Source of the DNA: Neisseria flavescens
Lineage (GTDB): Bacteria; Pseudomonadota; Gammaproteobacteria; Burkholderiales; Neisseriaceae
Assembly: GCF_005221285.1 (NCBI RefSeq)
Contig: NZ_CP039886.1
Span: forward strand, 1,550,001 to 1,614,000
Direction of reading: 5' to 3'
Length of the DNA: 64,000 nucleotides
Position numbers and translations under genes: made by a program
The notes under the pieces: model-generated
Database searches by the model: none
What the model saw: only the letters and a program-made list of their open reading frames with translations
Told to the model about the DNA's origin: nothing
In this document: positions 17,476 through 25,806 of the stretch, in pieces
How the letters are laid out: the number at the start of each line of letters is the position of its first letter
Position numbering within the stretch: the first letter of the stretch is position 1

Positions 17476-17786
17476 TTTTTGCTGAGGGCTTTTAACTCCT
17501 TTAGGTAGGCAACCTTTGCGCGCATATAGCACAACTCTTCGATAAGCTCTGCCTGTGTTTTTTCGTGGTCGGGTTTGTCGGCGATGAAGGGGTTTTTGCG
17601 GTGTTGGGGCATGGTTTTGGATTGGGGATGTTCGAGTGCGCCGATGCCGCCTTCTTGATAGGCGCGTATCCATCGTCGCAGGTTGGTTCGGGAAATGCCG
17701 TAGTGGTCTGCGGTACGCTGTTGACTGCGTATGTGCAGGTAGTGGAGTACGGCTTGGTATTTGAAGTGTAATGTATATTTGCTCAT
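17436..17786 (-). CDS. IS3-family transposase OrfA (HTH)
   Basis: A 116-residue protein from the ATG at 17786, with AAGGTGC upstream and an A/T homopolymer directly before the start. The N-terminal helix-turn-helix (SQQRTADHYGISRTNLRRWIRAY) binds the IS ends, and a C-terminal leucine-zipper-like segment (ELIEELCYMRAKVAYLKELKAL) mediates multimerisation in this family. It contains the A6 slippery site used to reach orfB. Confidence 0.9.
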   Translation of the reverse strand: MSKYTLHFKYQAVLHYLHIRSQQRTADHYGISRTNLRRWIRAYQEGGIGALEHPQSKTMPQHRKNPFIADKPDHEKTQAELIEELCYMRAKVAYLKELKALSKKQTEKDKAKPSKH

Positions 17787-17891
17787 AAAAAAACTGCACC
17801 TTGTGAGTTGGAGGGGGGGGTGTCCAACTTTTGGGGTGCAGTTCACAATTTCAGACGGCCTTTTTTAATATACACAAAAATTTCACTGCTT

Positions 17892-18542
17892 CTATTCGGA
17901 TTCATCCGAACCTAAACACGCCGACAAATCGATTTCAGACGGCCATGTTTTATCAGGCGTAACCCGAATATCGAAATGCTCGCCGCGATAGTCGAAAACC
18001 AAACGCCAAGCGTGCAGAAACAGATGTCCCGCCTCATCGCCGCCATACAGCGTATCGCCCAAAATCGGACTGCCTATGCTTTTCATGGCCACGCGCAGCT
18101 GATGGGTTTTGCCGGTAAACGGTTGCAACACAAACAGGCGCAAACCGGGCTGCAGGCTTTGGCTGCTGAAACGGGTAACGGCAAAATTATCCTCGTCACG
18201 CGTCAGCTTCCATGTACCGCGCCGCGAACGCGCCATACCGCCTTTCACCCACCCCTGTTTTTTAGCCGGCTTGTGCGTACCGAGTGCCAAATAAGTCTTA
18301 CGCATGGTTTTCTCGGCAAACTGTGCCGACAAAGCCGCCGCGCTGTCGCGGTTTAACGCAAACAGCAACAGGCCGCTGGTGGCTTTGTCCAAACGGTGAA
18401 CCAGCCACACGCGTTCAACGCCGAGCTGTTGCGCCAGCGATGCGGTCAGGCAAACATCCCCTTCCGATTCGCTGTGCACCGATACGCCGCAAGGCTTATT
18501 GATGACCACAAAGTCTTCGTGTTCAAAAACAATGTCCCACAT
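17892..18542 (-). CDS. RluA-family RNA pseudouridine synthase
   Basis: Isomerises specific uridines in RNA; the target cannot be read from sequence. The catalytic motif VHRLDKATSGLLLFA is near residues 48-62 with its essential Asp, and the KTHQLRVAMKSIGSPILGD motif is near 145. At 216 residues it is short and lacks an N-terminal S4 domain, as in the compact TIGR01621-type subgroup. The start ATG is separated from the upstream transporter stop only by the tail of the DUS, implying one operon. Confidence 0.9.
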   Translation of the reverse strand: MWDIVFEHEDFVVINKPCGVSVHSESEGDVCLTASLAQQLGVERVWLVHRLDKATSGLLLFALNRDSAAALSAQFAEKTMRKTYLALGTHKPAKKQGWVKGGMARSRRGTWKLTRDEDNFAVTRFSSQSLQPGLRLFVLQPFTGKTHQLRVAMKSIGSPILGDTLYGGDEAGHLFLHAWRLVFDYRGEHFDIRVTPDKTWPSEIDLSACLGSDESE

Positions 18543-18543
18543 T

Positions 18544-19122
18544 TCAGACGGCCTTCAACACAATACCGTCGCCAAGCAGGGTCAAAATACCCAGCAGGCA
18601 GAACAAGATACACGCAGCAATGCGCACTGCTTTGGCCGGAATTTTGCGCATCAGCATTTCACCCAAATATACGGCAGGTACAGAAGCAATCATCAAACCG
18701 GCAATACTGCCGACCACGACCGGCAGGATAGATTGGTATTTTGCCGCTAAAAGAACTGTCGCAATCTGCGTTTTATCGCCGATTTCCGCCAAGAAAAACA
18801 GGACGACCGTCGCCGTAAATGCGCCGTATTTCAGCCACTTGCCGTCAGGGTCTTCGTCTTTGTCCGGCAACAGCAGCCATAATCCGACCGCAATAAAGCT
18901 GCCGCCGACCACCCATTTCATGACTTCAGGAGAAATAGCGGATGCCAGCCAGACACCGAGTGCAGCCGAAACAAGATGGTTCAACAGGGTTGCAATAAAG
19001 ATACCGGCAACAATCGCGTTTTTATGGGCAAAACGTGCTGCCAAAAAGAGCGCCAGTAATTGCGTCTTATCGCCAATTTCGGCAATGGCAACGCCCAGCG
19101 TCGAGGAGAAAAAAGCTTCCAT
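18544..19122 (-). CDS. TMEM165/GDT1 (UPF0016) cation transporter, probable Mn exporter
   Basis: A 192-residue, six-helix membrane protein with the family's duplicated motif E-x-G-D-K-[TS]: EIGDKTQLLALFLAARF near residue 16 and EIGDKTQIATVLLAAKY near 113. Family members exchange Mn2+ or Ca2+ for protons, and bacterial ones (MneA, Mnx) export manganese. The upstream yybP-ykoY manganese riboswitch strongly supports a manganese role here. The stop codon is formed by a DUS (GCC GTC TGA), directly followed by the pseudouridine synthase start. Confidence 0.92.
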   Translation of the reverse strand: MEAFFSSTLGVAIAEIGDKTQLLALFLAARFAHKNAIVAGIFIATLLNHLVSAALGVWLASAISPEVMKWVVGGSFIAVGLWLLLPDKDEDPDGKWLKYGAFTATVVLFFLAEIGDKTQIATVLLAAKYQSILPVVVGSIAGLMIASVPAVYLGEMLMRKIPAKAVRIAACILFCLLGILTLLGDGIVLKAV

Positions 19123-19149
19123 GATTTAAGATACTCAACCGAAAAGCGG

Positions 19150-19318
19150 GCAAACAAAAAGCGTTGTGCATACCGCCCGCAAGGGTATGGACAACGCTTA
19201 CGTCTTGCCTGTCTTCCGATAAAGCAGAGAAGATACCGCTGCCACGGCCGCACAAGCCGATTATGTTGACAACGGTTTCGGCATTGCGCCGAATGGCTAC
19301 TCCCATAAGAGTGAAGCG
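19150..19318 (-). promoter_or_regulatory. yybP-ykoY manganese riboswitch with terminator
   Basis: In the leader of the TMEM165-type gene the minus strand contains the yybP-ykoY hallmarks GGGAGTAGCC (19304-19295) and TTGTCAACATAA (19272-19261), with a GGCAAGAC stretch closing the aptamer. P1 can form between CGCTTCAC (19318-19311) and GTAAGCG (19201-19195). A strong terminator follows: arm AAGCGTTGT (19199-19191), matching arm ACAACGCTT (19167-19159), then a T-rich run. P1 and the terminator share AAGCG (19199-19195), so they are mutually exclusive; ligand-stabilised P1 should allow read-through. Confidence 0.9.
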
Positions 19319-19363
19319 CGAATTGTAAGGCAATTCATGGCTTGAAGCAACAGAAAGAAAAAC

Positions 19364-19412
19364 AAAAGGCCGTCTGAAACCCAATGTAAAGCAGGTTTCA
19401 GACGGCCTTTTT
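19364..19412. terminator. DUS-pair terminator downstream of dnaJ
   Basis: AAAAGGCCGTCTGAAACC faces GGTTTCAGACGGCCTTTTT; it is 9 bases beyond the dnaJ stop and also insulates the riboswitch leader. Confidence 0.85.
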
Positions 19413-19420
19413 CACAGCGA

Positions 19421-20578
19421 TTAATTATCGGAGAACAAATCGCCTACTTTTTCCCAAAACGATTTTTTGCGCGGGGTTTGGCTGAGGTCAAGGCCGGAGG
19501 AGATTTTTTCAAATTCTTCCAACAACTCTTTCTGACGATCGGTCAGGTTGACCGGAGTTTCAACCAAAATGTGGCAGTACAAATCGCCGGTTGAGCTGGA
19601 ACGCAGAGACTTGATGCCTTTGCCTTTCACGCGCATACGGCGGCCGGTTTGCGTTTCTTTCGGAATGTGCAGTTTGACTTTGCCGTCCAGAGTCGGCACT
19701 TCGACTTCGTCGCCCAATGCGGCAATGGCAAAGCTGATCGGCAGTTCGCAATGCAGGTCCAAGCCGTTGCGCTCGAAGATTTTGTGCTGTCTTACGCGGA
19801 TATTGACGTACAAATCGCCTGCCGGTGCGCCGTGTTGACCCGGCTCACCCTCGCCGCTCAAGCGGATGCGTTGACCGTCGTCGATGCCTGCCGGAATGTT
19901 GACTTCAACCATTTTGCTGGTTTTGGTGCGGCCTTCGCCACGGCATTTGACGCAAGGATCTTTGATTTCTTTGCCAGTACCGTGACAAGTCGGACAAGTT
20001 TGCTGCATTTGGAAAATGGCTTGGCGGACGTGTACCGTGCCTGAGCCGTGACAGGTCGAACAAGTCGATGCGGATGTGCCCGGTTTGGCACCTGAGCCGT
20101 GGCAGACATCACATTCTTCGTAAGTCGGAATGTTGATGCGTTTTTTCACGCCTTTGGCAGCTTCTTCAAGCGAAATCTCTATGCCGACCTGCAAGTCCGC
20201 ACCGCTGTAATCCGGCTGACGGCCGCCTGCGCTGCCGCCACCACCGAACATCTGGCTGAAAATATCGGAAAAATCGAAGCCTTGCGCGCCACCGAATCCG
20301 CCTTGGCCGCCAAAACCGCCAAAGCCACCGAATCCGCCCGCACCTGCGCCCTGTTCAAACGCGGCATGGCCGTATTGGTCGTACATGATACGTTTTTCTT
20401 TGTCGGACAAGGTGTCGTAAGCTTTTTGGACTTCTTTAAATTTTTCTTCCGCTTCTTTATTGTCAGGATTGCGGTCAGGATGGTATTTCATTGCCAGCTT
20501 GCGGTAGGCTTTTTTGATTTCATCGTCGCTAGCGCTGCGGGCAACACCAAGGGTTTCGTAATAATCTTGGGTACTCAT
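19421..20578 (-). CDS. dnaJ: Chaperone DnaJ (Hsp40)
   Basis: Co-chaperone that stimulates DnaK ATPase. J domain at residues 1-70 with HPDRN; long Gly/Phe-rich linker (about 76-120, GGFGGFGG repeats); zinc-binding region with four CxxCxGxG-type modules (about 155-215), then substrate-binding C-terminal domains. At 385 residues it is slightly longer than E. coli DnaJ because of the Gly-rich linker. No dnaK is adjacent. Confidence 0.97.
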   Translation of the reverse strand: MSTQDYYETLGVARSASDDEIKKAYRKLAMKYHPDRNPDNKEAEEKFKEVQKAYDTLSDKEKRIMYDQYGHAAFEQGAGAGGFGGFGGFGGQGGFGGAQGFDFSDIFSQMFGGGGSAGGRQPDYSGADLQVGIEISLEEAAKGVKKRINIPTYEECDVCHGSGAKPGTSASTCSTCHGSGTVHVRQAIFQMQQTCPTCHGTGKEIKDPCVKCRGEGRTKTSKMVEVNIPAGIDDGQRIRLSGEGEPGQHGAPAGDLYVNIRVRQHKIFERNGLDLHCELPISFAIAALGDEVEVPTLDGKVKLHIPKETQTGRRMRVKGKGIKSLRSSSTGDLYCHILVETPVNLTDRQKELLEEFEKISSGLDLSQTPRKKSFWEKVGDLFSDN

Positions 20579-20657
20579 AATTTTGATAGTGTTTTGAATA
20601 AGTTTGAACTGGGTCGGATATGTGGGCGAAAGGTAAAAAACTCAAGTCGATATTTTT

Positions 20658-20691
20658 AAGGCCGTCTGAAAATTTTGTTTCAGACGGCCTC
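20658..20691. other. Inverted DUS pair in a divergent gap
   Basis: AAGGCCGTCTGAAAA and TTTCAGACGGCCT form a stem between dnaJ (leftward) and the small exported protein gene (rightward), so it follows no gene end. It may act as uptake signal or leader element. Confidence 0.6.
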
Positions 20692-20778
20692 CCTCGCCTT
20701 GTCACAGCATGATAATGGCCTTAAAGTAAAAAATATTTGACCCTATGCCGCTGTTTTATATTAGAAAGGTTTTCCTAC

Positions 20779-21114
20779 ATGATGAAAAAAGTTGCTTCCT
20801 TTTTATGCCTGATGCTGATGGCGTCCGCTGCCCAAGCCGCGCCGTCCGACAGCGAACGCATTGCGGCACTGGAGCGTCAGGTGGCCGAACTGACTGCCCA
20901 AGTAAACCGCCTGCTGAGCGAGCGTTTGGACGAGCGTTCCGCACGCAGAAACAACGAAGTTCATGTGTGTACGTTGTCGGCATTTACCGACACATTCCGT
21001 GCCGAAAACGTCAACCGCGGCCGCGCCCGCTTGGATGTGATCCAGCAATGCCGCCGCCAGCACGCAGAAATGTTCTGCAAGAAAGAAGCCGTCCGTTGCC
21101 AGACTTACCGTTGA
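20779..21114 (+). CDS. Small exported coiled-coil protein
   Basis: A 111-residue protein starting at one of two adjacent ATGs (20779 or 20782). Residues 1-21 are a signal peptide ending AAQAA. Residues about 26-50 form a short heptad coiled coil (SERIAALERQVAELTAQVNRLL), as seen at the start of periplasmic trimer-forming proteins. The C-terminal half contains four cysteines (VCTLS, QQCRR, MFCKK, RCQTY) that could form two disulfides. Probably periplasmic; no function recognised. Confidence 0.75.
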   Translation: MMKKVASFLCLMLMASAAQAAPSDSERIAALERQVAELTAQVNRLLSERLDERSARRNNEVHVCTLSAFTDTFRAENVNRGRARLDVIQQCRRQHAEMFCKKEAVRCQTYR

Positions 21115-21127
21115 CCGTTTCATACTC

Positions 21128-21163
21128 AGGCCGTCTGAAACCCTGTTTTCAGACGGCCTTTTG
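21128..21163. terminator. DUS-pair terminator after small exported protein
   Basis: AGGCCGTCTGAAA and TTTCAGACGGCCT with a following TTTT, 14 bases after the stop codon. Confidence 0.85.
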
Positions 21164-21314
21164 ATTGTTTGCGTTCTTCCATGTCAAAACAAACGGGAAA
21201 CAACAATGCCAAAGCGGTTTGACATGATGTTACGACACAAGCAATCCGCTTCTGAATCCGCTATAATCTGCGTTTGATTTTATTTTCCAACGCCTTTGTA
21301 TAAAGCGAAACATC

Positions 21315-23945
21315 ATGCAAGAACAATATCAACCCGCCGCCATCGAGCCCGCGGCGCAGAAAAAATGGGACGACGAGCGTATTTTCAACGTCTCCGAAGA
21401 CGCTTCCAAACCCAAATATTACTGCCTTTCTATGTTTCCCTATCCCAGCGGCAAGCTGCATATGGGGCATGTGCGCAACTACACCATCGGCGACGTATTG
21501 AGCCGCTTCAAACGCTTAAACGGCTTCAACGTCATGCAGCCTATGGGTTGGGACGCGTTCGGCATGCCGGCGGAAAACGCAGCGATGAAAAACAACGTCG
21601 CCCCCGCCGCTTGGACGTACGACAACATCGAATACATGAAAACCCAGCTCAAAAGCCTGGGTTTTGCGATTGACTGGGCGCGCGAAACCGCAACCTGCAA
21701 ACCCGAATACTACCGTTGGGAACAATGGCTGTTTACCAAGCTGTTTGAAAAAGGCATCGTCTATCGCAAAAACGGCACGGTAAACTGGGACCCAGTCGAC
21801 CAAACCGTATTGGCCAACGAGCAAGTCATCGACGGGCGCGGCTGGCGTTCGGGTGCGTTGATCGAAAAACGCGAAATCCCGATGTATTACTTCAAAATCA
21901 CGGATTACGCCGAAGAGCTGCTCAATGATTTGGACAAGCTGGAACACTGGCCGGAACAAGTCAAAACCATGCAGCGCAACTGGATCGGCAAATCGCGCGG
22001 TATGACCGTGCGCTTCGCTGTTTCAGACGACAGCAAACAAGGCTTGGAAGGTGATTACGCGAAATTCCTGCAAGTTTATACCACCCGCCCCGACACGCTG
22101 ATGGGCGCGACTTATGTTGCCGTTGCCGCCGAGCATCCGCTGGCAACCGCCGCAGCCGCCGACAAACCCGAATTGCAGGCATTTATCGCCGAATGCAAAG
22201 CCGGCTCGGTCGCCGAAGCCGATATGGCGACGATGGAGAAAAAAGGCGTGCCGACCGGCCGCTACGTCGTCAACCCGCTTAACGGCGACAAACTGGAAGT
22301 GTGGATTGCCAACTATGTATTGTGGGGCTACGGCGACGGCGCGGTGATGGCTGTTCCGGCGCACGACGAACGCGATTTCGAGTTCGCCACCAAATACAAT
22401 CTGCCGAAAAAACAAGTCATTGCCGTCGGCGACAACGCATTCGACGCAAACCGATGGCAAGAATGGTACGGCGACAAAGAAAACGGCGTATTGGTCAACA
22501 GCGGCGACTTGGACGGCTTGGACTTTCAGACGGCATTCGACGTCATTGCCGCCAAGCTGCAAAGCCAAGACGCAGGCGAACCGAAAACCCAATACCGCCT
22601 GCGCGACTGGGGCATTTCGCGCCAACGCTACTGGGGCTGCCCGATTCCCATCGTCCATTGCGAAAAATGCGGCGACGTACCCGTCCCCGCCGACCAACTG
22701 CCGGTCGTTTTGCCTGAAAACGTCGTACCCGACGGCATGGGTTCGCCGCTGGCAAAAATGCCCGAGTTTTACGAAACTGCCTGCCCATGCTGCGGCGGCG
22801 CGGCGAAACGCGAAACCGACACCATGGACACCTTCATGGAATCGAGCTGGTATTTCTTCCGCTATATGTCGCCAAAATTTTCAGACGGCATGGTCGATCC
22901 TGCCGCCGCGAAATACTGGGGCGCGGTCGACCAATACATCGGCGGTATCGAACACGCGATTCTGCACCTCTTGTACGCGCGTTTCTTCACCAAACTGATG
23001 CGCGACGAAGGCTTGGTCAGCGTGGACGAACCGTTCGAACGCCTGCTGACGCAAGGCATGGTTGTCTGCGAAACCTACTACCGCGAAAACGACAAAGGCG
23101 GCAAAGATTGGATCAACCCCGCCGATGTCGAGCTGACGTTCGACGACAAAGGCCGCCCTGTTTTCGCCGTCCTCAAAGCCGACGGACTGCCCGTCGTCAT
23201 CAGCGGCACGGAAAAAATGTCCAAATCCAAAAACAACGGCGTCGATCCGCAAGAGCTGATTAACGCCTACGGCGCGGACACCGCCCGTCTGTTCATGATG
23301 TTCGCCGCACCGCCCGAACAGTCCCTCGAATGGAGCGACAGCGGCGTCGAAGGCGCACACCGCTTCCTGCGCCGCCTGTGGCGAACCGTTTACGAATACC
23401 TGAAACAAGGCGAAGCGGTCAAAGCGTTCGCAGGCAGCCAAGACGGTTTGTCTAAAGAACTCAAAGACCTGCGCCACAAACTGCATTCCACCATCGCCAA
23501 AGTCAGCGACGACTACGGCCGCCGCCAGCAGTTCAACACCGCCATCGCCGCCGTGATGGAACTGCTCAACCAATACGACAAAACCGACACCGGCAGCGAA
23601 CAAGGCCGCACCGTCGCCCAAGAAGTATTGGAAACCGCTGTACGCCTGTTGTGGCCCATCGTGCCGCACATCTGCGAAACCCTGTGGAGCGAATTGAACG
23701 GCGCGAAACTGTGGGAGGCAGGCTGGCCGGCAGTCGATGAAGCCGCCTTGGTCAAATCCGAAATCGAAGTGATGGTTCAAGTCAACGGCAAACTGCGCGG
23801 CAAAATCACCGTCGCCGCCGACGCATCCAAAGCCGACCTCGAAGCCGCCGCACTCGCCACCGAAGGCGCGGTGAAATTCATGGAAGGCAAGCCCGCCAAG
23901 AAAATCATCGTCGTTCCCGGACGCTTGGTAAATATCGTCGTCTAA
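21315..23945 (+). CDS. leuS: Leucyl-tRNA synthetase
   Basis: Charges tRNA-Leu. Class I signatures: PYPSGKLHMGH (HIGH box, about 44) and EKMSKSKNNG (KMSKS box, near 632). The CP1 editing domain includes the conserved TTRPDTLMGATYVA segment, and a zinc-type cysteine cluster (CEKCGDVP, CPCCGG) lies in the connective region. The 876 residues are normal. Preceded by a stand-alone promoter region and followed by a DUS terminator, so probably monocistronic. Confidence 0.98.
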   Translation: MQEQYQPAAIEPAAQKKWDDERIFNVSEDASKPKYYCLSMFPYPSGKLHMGHVRNYTIGDVLSRFKRLNGFNVMQPMGWDAFGMPAENAAMKNNVAPAAWTYDNIEYMKTQLKSLGFAIDWARETATCKPEYYRWEQWLFTKLFEKGIVYRKNGTVNWDPVDQTVLANEQVIDGRGWRSGALIEKREIPMYYFKITDYAEELLNDLDKLEHWPEQVKTMQRNWIGKSRGMTVRFAVSDDSKQGLEGDYAKFLQVYTTRPDTLMGATYVAVAAEHPLATAAAADKPELQAFIAECKAGSVAEADMATMEKKGVPTGRYVVNPLNGDKLEVWIANYVLWGYGDGAVMAVPAHDERDFEFATKYNLPKKQVIAVGDNAFDANRWQEWYGDKENGVLVNSGDLDGLDFQTAFDVIAAKLQSQDAGEPKTQYRLRDWGISRQRYWGCPIPIVHCEKCGDVPVPADQLPVVLPENVVPDGMGSPLAKMPEFYETACPCCGGAAKRETDTMDTFMESSWYFFRYMSPKFSDGMVDPAAAKYWGAVDQYIGGIEHAILHLLYARFFTKLMRDEGLVSVDEPFERLLTQGMVVCETYYRENDKGGKDWINPADVELTFDDKGRPVFAVLKADGLPVVISGTEKMSKSKNNGVDPQELINAYGADTARLFMMFAAPPEQSLEWSDSGVEGAHRFLRRLWRTVYEYLKQGEAVKAFAGSQDGLSKELKDLRHKLHSTIAKVSDDYGRRQQFNTAIAAVMELLNQYDKTDTGSEQGRTVAQEVLETAVRLLWPIVPHICETLWSELNGAKLWEAGWPAVDEAALVKSEIEVMVQVNGKLRGKITVAADASKADLEAAALATEGAVKFMEGKPAKKIIVVPGRLVNIVV

Positions 23946-23973
23946 ACCGCTTTTAAGGTTTAGCCATACGGAT

Positions 23974-24012
23974 AAAGGCCGTCTGAAACTTGGTTTTCAG
24001 ACGGCCTTTTTA
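23974..24012. terminator. DUS-pair terminator after leuS
   Basis: AAAGGCCGTCTGAAAC faces GTTTTCAGACGGCCTTTTT about 30 bases beyond the leuS stop. Confidence 0.88.
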
Positions 24013-24173
24013 AGGTAGATTAAGCTGATAAGTCCAATAACACATTGGGATGGAAGGTTCTATTGGATTTAGAATCACTCTACACACGTCACTAAAACAT
24101 AAATCCGTTGTATTCCTCACGATGTTTTGGCACAATTCGAAGCCAATCAACCACGCTTGTACTTGGCATCCTA

Positions 24174-24986
24174 ATGGCTTCAAAACCCTTCCTAAAATGG
24201 GCTGGTGGCAAACATAGACTTGTCCCCTTTATCGAACACAATCTACCCACTCCTGCACGAAAACGTCTGGTTGAACCCTTTTGCGGTTCTGCTGCTTTGT
24301 CTCTTGCATTGGATTTCGAACATTATCTGCTCAATGATATTAACGCTGACTTAATCGGCTTATTCCGTATCCTAAAAGAAGAAAAATCCGGATTCATAGA
24401 CTATACCCGCTCTTTCTTTACTTCCGAAAACAATAGCGATTCAAGATTCTATGAATTGCGGGAACAATTCAACTTCAGCCAAGATCTACACGAACGTTCA
24501 GCGCTATTTATTTATTTGAACCGCCATGCTTTTAACGGTTTATGCCGTTACAACAGCAAAGGGGCATTCAATGTGCCATTTGGACGCTACAAATCTCCTT
24601 ACTTTCCACAACAAGAAATGGAAGATTTCATTCAAAAATCTGACAGAGTTGAATTAATGTGCGGAGATTTTCAAACAATCCTATCTCTGACAAACAATAC
24701 AGATACTGTTTATTGTGATCCTCCTTATGCACCTTTAAGCCCAACCGCTTCATTTACCACTTATGCCAAAGAAGGCTTCAATTTGGACGATCAAATCCGC
24801 CTTTCCCAGACAGCCCAACAAATTGCACCTAACTCTCAAGGCGTTTTGATTTCAAATCATGATACTGAATTTACGAGAAATATTTATTCTTCTGCCATTC
24901 TAAAAACGGTTGAAGTACAACGTAATATTGCCGCAAAGGGCAGCAGTCGCAAAAAAGTCGGAGAACTATTGGCAATTTATGAGTGA
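24174..24986 (+). CDS. DNA adenine methylase, Dam/DpnM type (GATC)
   Basis: Alpha-class N6-adenine methyltransferase of the D12 family, which methylates GATC in duplex DNA. Motifs: FLKWAGGK at residues 6-13, SAM motif I FCGSAAL at 36-42, catalytic DPPY at about 182-185. The ATG at 24174 gives 270 residues and the expected start; the frame is open upstream to 24108. Its end overlaps the second methylase start. Base composition is clearly more AT-rich than the housekeeping flanks, suggesting acquired DNA. Confidence 0.93.
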   Translation: MASKPFLKWAGGKHRLVPFIEHNLPTPARKRLVEPFCGSAALSLALDFEHYLLNDINADLIGLFRILKEEKSGFIDYTRSFFTSENNSDSRFYELREQFNFSQDLHERSALFIYLNRHAFNGLCRYNSKGAFNVPFGRYKSPYFPQQEMEDFIQKSDRVELMCGDFQTILSLTNNTDTVYCDPPYAPLSPTASFTTYAKEGFNLDDQIRLSQTAQQIAPNSQGVLISNHDTEFTRNIYSSAILKTVEVQRNIAAKGSSRKKVGELLAIYE

Positions 24987-25794
24987 TTTCAACAAATTGG
25001 CTGAAGAAGCTGCCATTTATCAAAGTCGTTTGAAAAAAATTGTTTCAGACGACCTTGTCCTCTACAACGAAAATTCCCTTAACGTCATGCGGAAGATATT
25101 GGAAAAACATCCAAACGGCTGTTTTGATATGATTTTCGCAGACCCTCCTTACTTTCTTTCCAATGACGGCTTCAGTTGTCAAAACGGACAAATGGTTTCC
25201 GTCAATAAGGGCAACTGGGATAAATCCAAAGGAATGGCGGCAGATTTGGAATTCTACGAAGAATGGCTCCGACTGTGTTACGCCTTATTAAAACCAAACG
25301 GCACAATTTGGGTTTGCGGCACATTCCATAATATCTATTTAATCGGCTACCTGATGCAAACCATCGGCTACCATATTTTGAACAATATTACTTGGGAAAA
25401 ACCAAATCCTCCCCCTAATTTGTCCTGCCGTTTTTTTACCCATTCGACAGAAACAATCTTATGGGCAAAGAAAAATAAAAAAGCCAAACATACGTTTCAT
25501 TATGAAATGATGAAAGCACAAAATGATGGCAAACAGATGAAATGTGTTTGGACATTTCCGCCACCAAATAAAACCGAAAAAACATTCGGCAAACATCCGA
25601 CACAAAAACCACTCCCCTTGCTTGAACGCTGCATACTATCGGCTTCAAATATCGGAGATTTAATTTTTGACCCTTTCATGGGCAGCGGCACAACAGGCGT
25701 TGCTGCCTTAAAACATGATCGGAAATTTTGTGGTTGCGAACTGGAAGAAGATTTTTTTGAATTAGCAAAGAAAAGGCTACAACAAAAGCTGTAG
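24979..25794 (+). CDS. Second adenine methylase, DpnA-like
   Basis: Beta-class N4/N6 methyltransferase: catalytic DPPY at about residue 55 comes first and the SAM motif FDPFMGSGTTGVAA near 231 last, the reverse order of the neighbouring enzyme. This pairing of DpnM-like and DpnA-like enzymes is that of the pneumococcal DpnII locus, where DpnA methylates single-stranded GATC DNA and protects incoming transforming DNA. ATG at 24979 overlaps the end of the first methylase (TATGAGTGA); 271 residues. A TTCAGACGACCT 12-mer (25044-25055), the N. mucosa-type DUS, lies inside. Confidence 0.9.
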   Translation: MSDFNKLAEEAAIYQSRLKKIVSDDLVLYNENSLNVMRKILEKHPNGCFDMIFADPPYFLSNDGFSCQNGQMVSVNKGNWDKSKGMAADLEFYEEWLRLCYALLKPNGTIWVCGTFHNIYLIGYLMQTIGYHILNNITWEKPNPPPNLSCRFFTHSTETILWAKKNKKAKHTFHYEMMKAQNDGKQMKCVWTFPPPNKTEKTFGKHPTQKPLPLLERCILSASNIGDLIFDPFMGSGTTGVAALKHDRKFCGCELEEDFFELAKKRLQQKL

Positions 25795-25806
25795 CCCCAT
25801 CTTATT

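Larger units (their letters stand above)
16596..17845 (-). mobile_element. IS3-family insertion sequence (1250 bp, complete)
   Basis: Imperfect terminal inverted repeats: TGAACTGGCCCCCAAA at the left and TGAACTGCACCCCAAA at the right (reverse complement), continuing into TTGGACAC on both sides. A 3-bp direct duplication CAA flanks it (16593-16595 and 17846-17848). It encodes orfA and orfB in overlapping frames, the usual IS3 arrangement (IS150-like). Both frames are open and DDE residues are present, so it may be active. A run of eight G at 17813-17820 lies between the right repeat and orfA. Confidence 0.93.

Noticed and set aside
22881..23780. A 299-codon minus-strand ORF inside leuS
   Set aside because: Antisense shadow of leuS; no start signal and no family resemblance.
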